The notes below the pieces were generated by a model, which was not told the origin of the DNA, searched no databases, and saw only the letters and a list, made by a program, of their open reading frames with translations. From assembly GCA_016212965.1 (NCBI GenBank), contig JACRDA010000328.1, positions 1 through 48,942 of the forward strand: 48,942 nucleotides of DNA. The letters run 5' to 3'. The stretch is from Myxococcales bacterium. GTDB taxonomy: Bacteria; Myxococcota_A; Polyangia; Polyangiales; Polyangiaceae. This document shows, piece after piece, positions 45,525 to 48,942 of the stretch; position 1 is the first letter of the stretch; the number at the start of each line of letters is the position of its first letter. The position numbers and the translations under genes are program-made.

Positions 45525-46943
45525 CTAGAACTGCAGCGACTGCGTCTCGAGGTACTCCTCGAGCCCGTGGTGGCCGAACTCGCGGCCGTAGCCCGACTGC
45601 TTGAAGCCGCCGAACGGCGCCAGCGGGTTGAAGCGCCCGCCGTTCACGTCGACCTGGCCGGCGCGGATGCGGCGCGCCACGCTCTCGGCCCGCTCGGGGC
45701 TCTTCGACCACACGGCCGCGGCGAGGCCGTAGCTCGTGTCGTTCGCGATGCGCACCGCGTCCTCCTCGTCCTCGTAGGGGATGATGCACAGCACCGGCCC
45801 GAAGATCTCCTCCTGGGCGATGGTCATGTCGTTGCGCACGTGGGCGAACACGGTCGGCTTCACGTAGAAGCCGCGCGGCAGCTCGGCCGGCGCATCGGCG
45901 CCGCCCGTGACGAGCGTCGCGCCCTGCTCGACGCCGCGGCGGATGTAGCTCCGCACGCGCTCGCGCTGCGCCCCCGACACGAGCGGCCCGAGCTTGGCCT
46001 TCTGCCCGAGCGGGTCGCCGAGCGTGAACTGCTCGGCCACCGCCTTGGCGATCTTCACGGCCTCGTCGTGGCGCGCGCGGGGCACGAGCATGCGCGTCCA
46101 GGCCGAGCAGGTCTGGCCGGAGTTGAGCATGCAGTTGCCGACTCCGCGCTTGACCGCGAGCTCGAGGTCGGCGTCGTCGAGGACGACGTTCGGCGACTTG
46201 CCGCCGAGCTCGAGGGCCACGCGCTTGACGCTGCGGGCGGCGAGCTCCGCCACACGCCGGCCCGCGCGGGTCGAGCCCGTGAACGACATCATGTCGACCT
46301 CGGGGTGGCTGGCGATCGCTTCGCCCACGGGGACGCCGTAGCCCGACACGAGGTTGAAGGCGCCAGCGGGGACCCCGGCCTCGTGCACGAGCTCGGCGAG
46401 CAGGAAGGCGTTGAGGGGCGCGACCTCGCTCGGCTTGAGCACGACGGTGCAGCCCGCGGCGAGCGCCGGCGCCACCTTGGCGACGATCTGGTGCAGGGGG
46501 TAGTTCCAGGGCGTGATGGCGCCGACGACGCCGACCGGAACGCGCCGCACGACCGAGGTCTGGATCTTCTGCTCGAAGGGGTAGTGCTCGAGCAGGGCGA
46601 CGTAGCTCGCGGCGACAGCGACCGGCAGCTCGGCCTGGATCTTCTGCGCCATCGCGAGCGGCATCCCGACCTCGCTCGCGATGAGCGCTGCGAAGTCGGC
46701 GGCGCGCGCCCGCATGAGCTTGGCCAGGCGCTCGAGCCAGCCGCGGCGCTCGGCCGGGGAGGTCGCCGCCACCGCCGGGAACGCCCGGCGCGCGGCCGCG
46801 ACCGCGTGATCCACGTCCGCGGAGCTGCCCTCGGGGATGCGGCCGATGACCTCCTCGGTGGAGGGCGAGGTGACGTCGATGTGGCCCGGGCCGGAGGGCG
46901 CGACCCAGGCGCCGTCGATGTAGAGCTTGTCGTGATTGTGCAT
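45525..46943 (-). CDS. NAD(P)-dependent aldehyde dehydrogenase
   Basis: A 472-aa ALDH-superfamily enzyme that oxidises an aldehyde to the acid. [31 protein letters not shown] binds the cofactor. [13 protein letters not shown], the catalytic Glu in [13 protein letters not shown] (about 245) and the catalytic Cys in [13 protein letters not shown] (about 280) are all there, as is QEEIFGPVL. The substrate is not clear; the sequence is of the general betaine-aldehyde/aliphatic type. ATG 46943 ([11 protein letters not shown]) is the normal family start. No clear promoter is seen. Confidence 0.93.
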   Translation of the reverse strand: MHNHDKLYIDGAWVAPSGPGHIDVTSPSTEEVIGRIPEGSSADVDHAVAAARRAFPAVAATSPAERRGWLERLAKLMRARAADFAALIASEVGMPLAMAQKIQAELPVAVAASYVALLEHYPFEQKIQTSVVRRVPVGVVGAITPWNYPLHQIVAKVAPALAAGCTVVLKPSEVAPLNAFLLAELVHEAGVPAGAFNLVSGYGVPVGEAIASHPEVDMMSFTGSTRAGRRVAELAARSVKRVALELGGKSPNVVLDDADLELAVKRGVGNCMLNSGQTCSAWTRMLVPRARHDEAVKIAKAVAEQFTLGDPLGQKAKLGPLVSGAQRERVRSYIRRGVEQGATLVTGGADAPAELPRGFYVKPTVFAHVRNDMTIAQEEIFGPVLCIIPYEDEEDAVRIANDTSYGLAAAVWSKSPERAESVARRIRAGQVDVNGGRFNPLAPFGGFKQSGYGREFGHHGLEEYLETQSLQF

Positions 46944-47064
46944 GGCGAAGGACTCGGGTCTTAGCACGGCCCGCCACGGAGGCGAGGCACGGACGTTCAC
47001 GTGGGTGACTGTGGGCTGAAGCTTCTTGCCACGAGCCACGTCCAAGGGAGCAGAACGGACACTT

Positions 47065-47147
47065 CGTACGCACCACCGAGAAGGTCGCCGGGCGACGCCT
47101 GCAAGGGTGAGTGGTGAGCCGTCCCGGTTCGACTCCGGGGCGTACGA
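47065..47147 (+). other. tRNA-like element (acceptor and T-arm only)
   Basis: CGTACGC (47065-47071) pairs perfectly with GCGTACG (47140-47146), followed by A. Directly inside is a perfect T-arm, CCCGG-TTCGACT-CCGGG (47123-47139), with the B-box GGTTCGACTCC. The 51 nt between do not fold into normal D and anticodon arms, and no CCA follows. It may be a decayed tRNA, an integration remnant or a tRNA mimic. Confidence 0.4.
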
Positions 47148-47183
47148 CCGCGCGTGCACGAGCCAAGCCGCCCTCGGCGGCGC

Positions 47184-47189
47184 TACAAT
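47184..47189 (+). promoter_or_regulatory. -10-like TACAAT, 6 nt before the zinc-ribbon gene
   Basis: TACAAT-N6-ATG, the best match to the TATAAT consensus in the window. It supports ATG 47196 over the in-frame ATG 47154. Confidence 0.55.
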
Positions 47190-47195
47190 CGGCCA

Positions 47196-47372
47196 ATGCC
47201 GGTGTGCAAGGCGTGCGGCAACGAGGTCGATGCGCTCGTCACGGTGCGCGTCGCGGGCAAGGCCAAGAAGCTCTGCGAGGACTGCGCCGATCGCGTGCGC
47301 GAGGAGGGCGAGGTCGCCGAGCAAAGCGAGGCGGTGGTCCAGCAGATGATGGGCTTCAAGGGGCGGCGCTGA
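47196..47372 (+). CDS. Small zinc-ribbon protein
   Basis: A 58-aa cytoplasmic protein. Two CxxC pairs (VCKACGNEV and LCEDCADRV) form a zinc ribbon, followed by an acidic helix ([18 protein letters not shown]) and a basic end. Such small proteins are common and usually of unknown role, perhaps RNA or protein binding. The start is fixed by TACAAT-N6-ATG. Confidence 0.75.
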   Translation: MPVCKACGNEVDALVTVRVAGKAKKLCEDCADRVREEGEVAEQSEAVVQQMMGFKGRR

Positions 47373-47380
47373 CGGAGCAG

Positions 47381-47474
47381 TTTTCAGTTTTCAGTTTTCA
47401 GTCCAGCACGGCCCGAGAGGGCTGCTCTCTTCTGCGGCTCAAATGACAACTGATGACTGACAACTGACAACTAC
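47381..47474. repeat. Inverted pair of heptamer arrays
   Basis: Left: three exact TTTTCAG units (47381-47401). Right: CAAATGA, CAACTGA, TGACTGA, CAACTGA, CAACTAC (47440-47474), the reverse complement of TCAGTTG-type units. The arrays pair imperfectly (about 15 of 18 positions) around a 38-nt core with a GCCC-GAGA-GGGC hairpin. They lie between convergent genes, where they may also end transcription. Confidence 0.75.
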
Positions 47475-47475
47475 C

Positions 47476-48228
47476 TCAGCGCGACTCGTACACGCGCATC
47501 GAGGGCAGCTCGAGGCCGGTGAGGAAGCCGCTCTTGCCGCAGCCCGTGTCGATGCCGATGACGCAATCGCCCTGCCAGGCGTCCTCGGCGTCCTCGGGGG
47601 TGAAGTCGGACAGCTCGGGCGGCAGGTGCTTCGTGAGCGTGTGCCCGAACACGACGAGCTTGCCCCGGTAGCCCTCGACGAACGCGCGGTCGCGGCACCA
47701 CAGCAGCTTCTTCGGCGAGCTCGAGCGGGCGGGGTGCTCGTAGCCGCCATCCCGACCCTTCGTGAGGCCGGCGTGCACGTAGATGGCGTGCTCGTCCTCG
47801 TAGAAGAGCGGCAGCTCGCGCAGCCACGCGAGCACGTCGGGCGGGAAGAAGGTGCCCTCGAGCAGCGCCTTCAGCTCCTCCTTGGACAGCGCGTCTTCGG
47901 GCTTCGCGCACGGCGGCGGGGGCATGAAGGAGTGGAGCGTGGCGATGCAGCCGTTCGAGTGCGGCAGCACGAACTCCGCGAAGCCCTCGTCCACGACCCG
48001 GAGCCAGGAGTCCTCGTGATTGCCCCGCAGCGTCACGACCTTGGCGGGCGTCTCGCGCGGCAGTCGTCGGAGGTAGGCGACGACCTCGGCCGACTTCGGG
48101 CCGTTGTCGAGGTAGTCGCCGAGGAACACGATGCTGTCGTCGCTCGTGGGCGTCGGCAGGCGCGACAGGAGGCGGAACAGGCTCTCGAGGTCGCCGTGGA
48201 TGTCACCGATCGCGAAGGTCCTGCCCAT
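47476..48228 (-). CDS. PPP-type metallophosphatase
   Basis: A 250-aa calcineurin-like Ser/Thr protein phosphatase (PrpA/ApaH-like fold). The metal-binding blocks are GDIHGD (residues 8-13), GDYLDNG (GDxxDRG type), GNHED, YVHAGL and FGHTLT. The order and length fit the bacterial PPP group, acting on phosphoproteins or nucleotides. Arg to Asn in GDYLDNG is a mild variation. ATG 48228 gives the ordinary N-terminus. The M23-type gene is upstream on the same strand, 65 bp away. Confidence 0.88.
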   Translation of the reverse strand: MGRTFAIGDIHGDLESLFRLLSRLPTPTSDDSIVFLGDYLDNGPKSAEVVAYLRRLPRETPAKVVTLRGNHEDSWLRVVDEGFAEFVLPHSNGCIATLHSFMPPPPCAKPEDALSKEELKALLEGTFFPPDVLAWLRELPLFYEDEHAIYVHAGLTKGRDGGYEHPARSSSPKKLLWCRDRAFVEGYRGKLVVFGHTLTKHLPPELSDFTPEDAEDAWQGDCVIGIDTGCGKSGFLTGLELPSMRVYESR

Positions 48229-48251
48229 GCCGCTCCTGGGTCGTCTCGGAC

Positions 48252-48393
48252 GCGTTCCCCGCGGACATGGTACACGAGCGCGCGTGTGCCCGCTCAGCGC
48301 TCCGGAAGGCGCGTGCCGCGGCGCAGGCCGCCGAGCACCTGCCGCACCTGTTCGTCGGTGAGGTAGCTCCCCCAGCGCTGGCTCGTGTCGCCG
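48252..48393. repeat. Inverted repeat, left arm
   Basis: This 142-bp arm is the reverse complement of 48801-48942, with seven mismatches and no gaps. It covers the 3' end of the M23-type gene and the space before the phosphatase gene. Confidence 0.85.
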
Positions 48394-48800
48394 TCGAGCA
48401 ACAGGCCGAGGTGCAGGTGCGGGCTGCCGTTCGCGCGGCCCGAGGTCCCGAGGCGCTCGCCCGCGGCGACGTGGGCGCGCGGCAGGTCGCCCTCGCGCTG
48501 CACGCGCCGGAGCGCCGAGAGGTGCGCGTACCAGACGTGGGTGATCCGGCGGTCGGCGTAGGGGATGGGCGCGTCGAGCTCGAGGCGCACGGCCTTGTCG
48601 TCGTCGCCCGGACCCGTCCAGCGCGTGTGCCCCGGCTCCGAGTAGTCGAGCGTGCCGGCCGCGATGGCGTACACCGGGCGCGGGCTGCCCGCGATGTCGA
48701 GCCCGGTGTCGACGCCGTAGCCCGCGACGACACCCGCCGGCATCGGGTTGTGGAGCCCGCTCGGCAGGGCGAGCGAGCGCGGCTCGGGGTCGGGGCGCGT
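48294..48800 (-). CDS. M23-type peptidase domain, 5' end cut
   Basis: About 169 residues are visible. Protein-like sequence runs from SLALPSGLHNP through GYGVDTGLDIAGSPRPVYAIAAG, and ends GGLRRGTRLPER. GVDTGLDI is in the place of the first metal motif (HxGxD, here without the usual His). AHLSALRR and HLHLGLLLDGD match the later His motifs of lysostaphin-like peptidases. It may bind rather than cut wall peptides. ATG 48743 is internal; the frame upstream is broken at 48804-48806 inside the right arm of the inverted repeat, where the sequence folds back, so the real start is missing. Confidence 0.68.
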   Translation of the reverse strand, partial: TRPDPEPRSLALPSGLHNPMPAGVVAGYGVDTGLDIAGSPRPVYAIAAGTLDYSEPGHTRWTGPGDDDKAVRLELDAPIPYADRRITHVWYAHLSALRRVQREGDLPRAHVAAGERLGTSGRANGSPHLHLGLLLDGDTSQRWGSYLTDEQVRQVLGGLRRGTRLPER

Positions 48801-48942
48801 CGGCTACACGAGCCAGCGCGGGTGGAGCTACCGCACCGACGATCTGGTGCGGCAGGTGCTCGGCGGCCTGCGCCGCGGCACGCGCCTTCCGGAGCGCAGA
48901 GCGGGCACACGCGCGCTCGTGTACCATGTCCGCGGGGAACGC
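48801..48942. repeat. Inverted repeat, right arm, at the window edge
   Basis: About 95% identical (135 of 142) to the reverse complement of 48252-48393. On the plus strand it would encode the same C-terminus (VRQVLGGLRRGTRLPER) but without the stop. It is either a chimeric contig end or a true inverted duplication. Confidence 0.85.

Noticed and set aside
47065..47147. Functional tRNA gene
   Set aside because: No D-arm or anticodon arm could be drawn, and no encoded CCA.
47476..48927. Single 483-aa protein joining the phosphatase to upstream sequence
   Set aside because: The phosphatase begins at ATG 48228 with its first motif; the upstream part is out of frame with the M23-type gene.

Overview
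The window is about 49 kb of very GC-rich DNA. It is densely packed with genes on both strands and has GTG starts, many lipoproteins, a Hanks-type Ser/Thr kinase, an orphan VgrG cassette and Cys-rich surface proteins. This mix suggests a chromosomal segment of a myxobacterium-like organism (Myxococcota, Polyangia/Sandaracinaceae-like). That assignment is inference from gene content only; there is no rRNA or other marker. The right edge carries a fold-back inverted repeat, so it may be a contig end.

Layout. 1-9.8 kb: tail of an unknown protein, a membrane GGDEF-EAL protein, an M28 membrane peptidase, a HAD phosphatase, a MatB-like malonyl-CoA synthetase, a coiled lipoprotein and a sphingomyelinase-like phosphodiesterase. 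9.8-14.4 kb: GtrA protein, site-2 protease, a frameshifted four-helix-bundle (S23-like) gene bracketed by inverted heptamer arrays, DUF697-SHOCT protein, a PQQ-propeller fragment and two small lipoproteins. 14.4-21.1 kb: a VgrG cassette, with (minus strand) vgrG, a putative metalloprotease effector (HEFGH plus a glycine-rich membrane hairpin) and a LysM/peptidoglycan-binding protein. It converges on a plus-strand gene with an immunity-52-like N-terminus. 21.1-29.5 kb: ferrochelatase, lipoproteins, a DUF2207-like membrane protein, DnaJ, DUF4349 protein and an amino-acid permease.

29.5-34.4 kb: a 638-bp stretch without a convincing gene, an alpha/beta hydrolase with no standard start codon, a 659-aa Cys-rich repeat lipoprotein with ~162-bp tandem repeats, an SLT-like lipoprotein, and a PIN toxin next to an apparent dehydrogenase remnant. 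34.4-39.1 kb: antitoxin, Lon, TetR regulator, a DUF433/DUF5615 pair and a sigma factor reduced to region 4. 39.2-45.5 kb: membrane-anchored propeller protein, Ser/Thr kinase, two small proteins and a CDP-alcohol phosphotransferase-GtrA fusion. 45.5-48.9 kb: aldehyde dehydrogenase, a tRNA-like element, a zinc-ribbon protein, a PPP-type phosphatase and a truncated M23-type peptidase.

Two patterns cut across the window. At least twelve genes have a TANNNT hexamer exactly 6 nt before ATG/GTG, which predicts leaderless transcripts and helps fix starts. Arrays of 7-bp units occur at several intergenic sites, two of them as inverted pairs. The most system-like locus is the VgrG cassette, read here as an orphan type VI secretion effector module, because no other secretion genes are in view.
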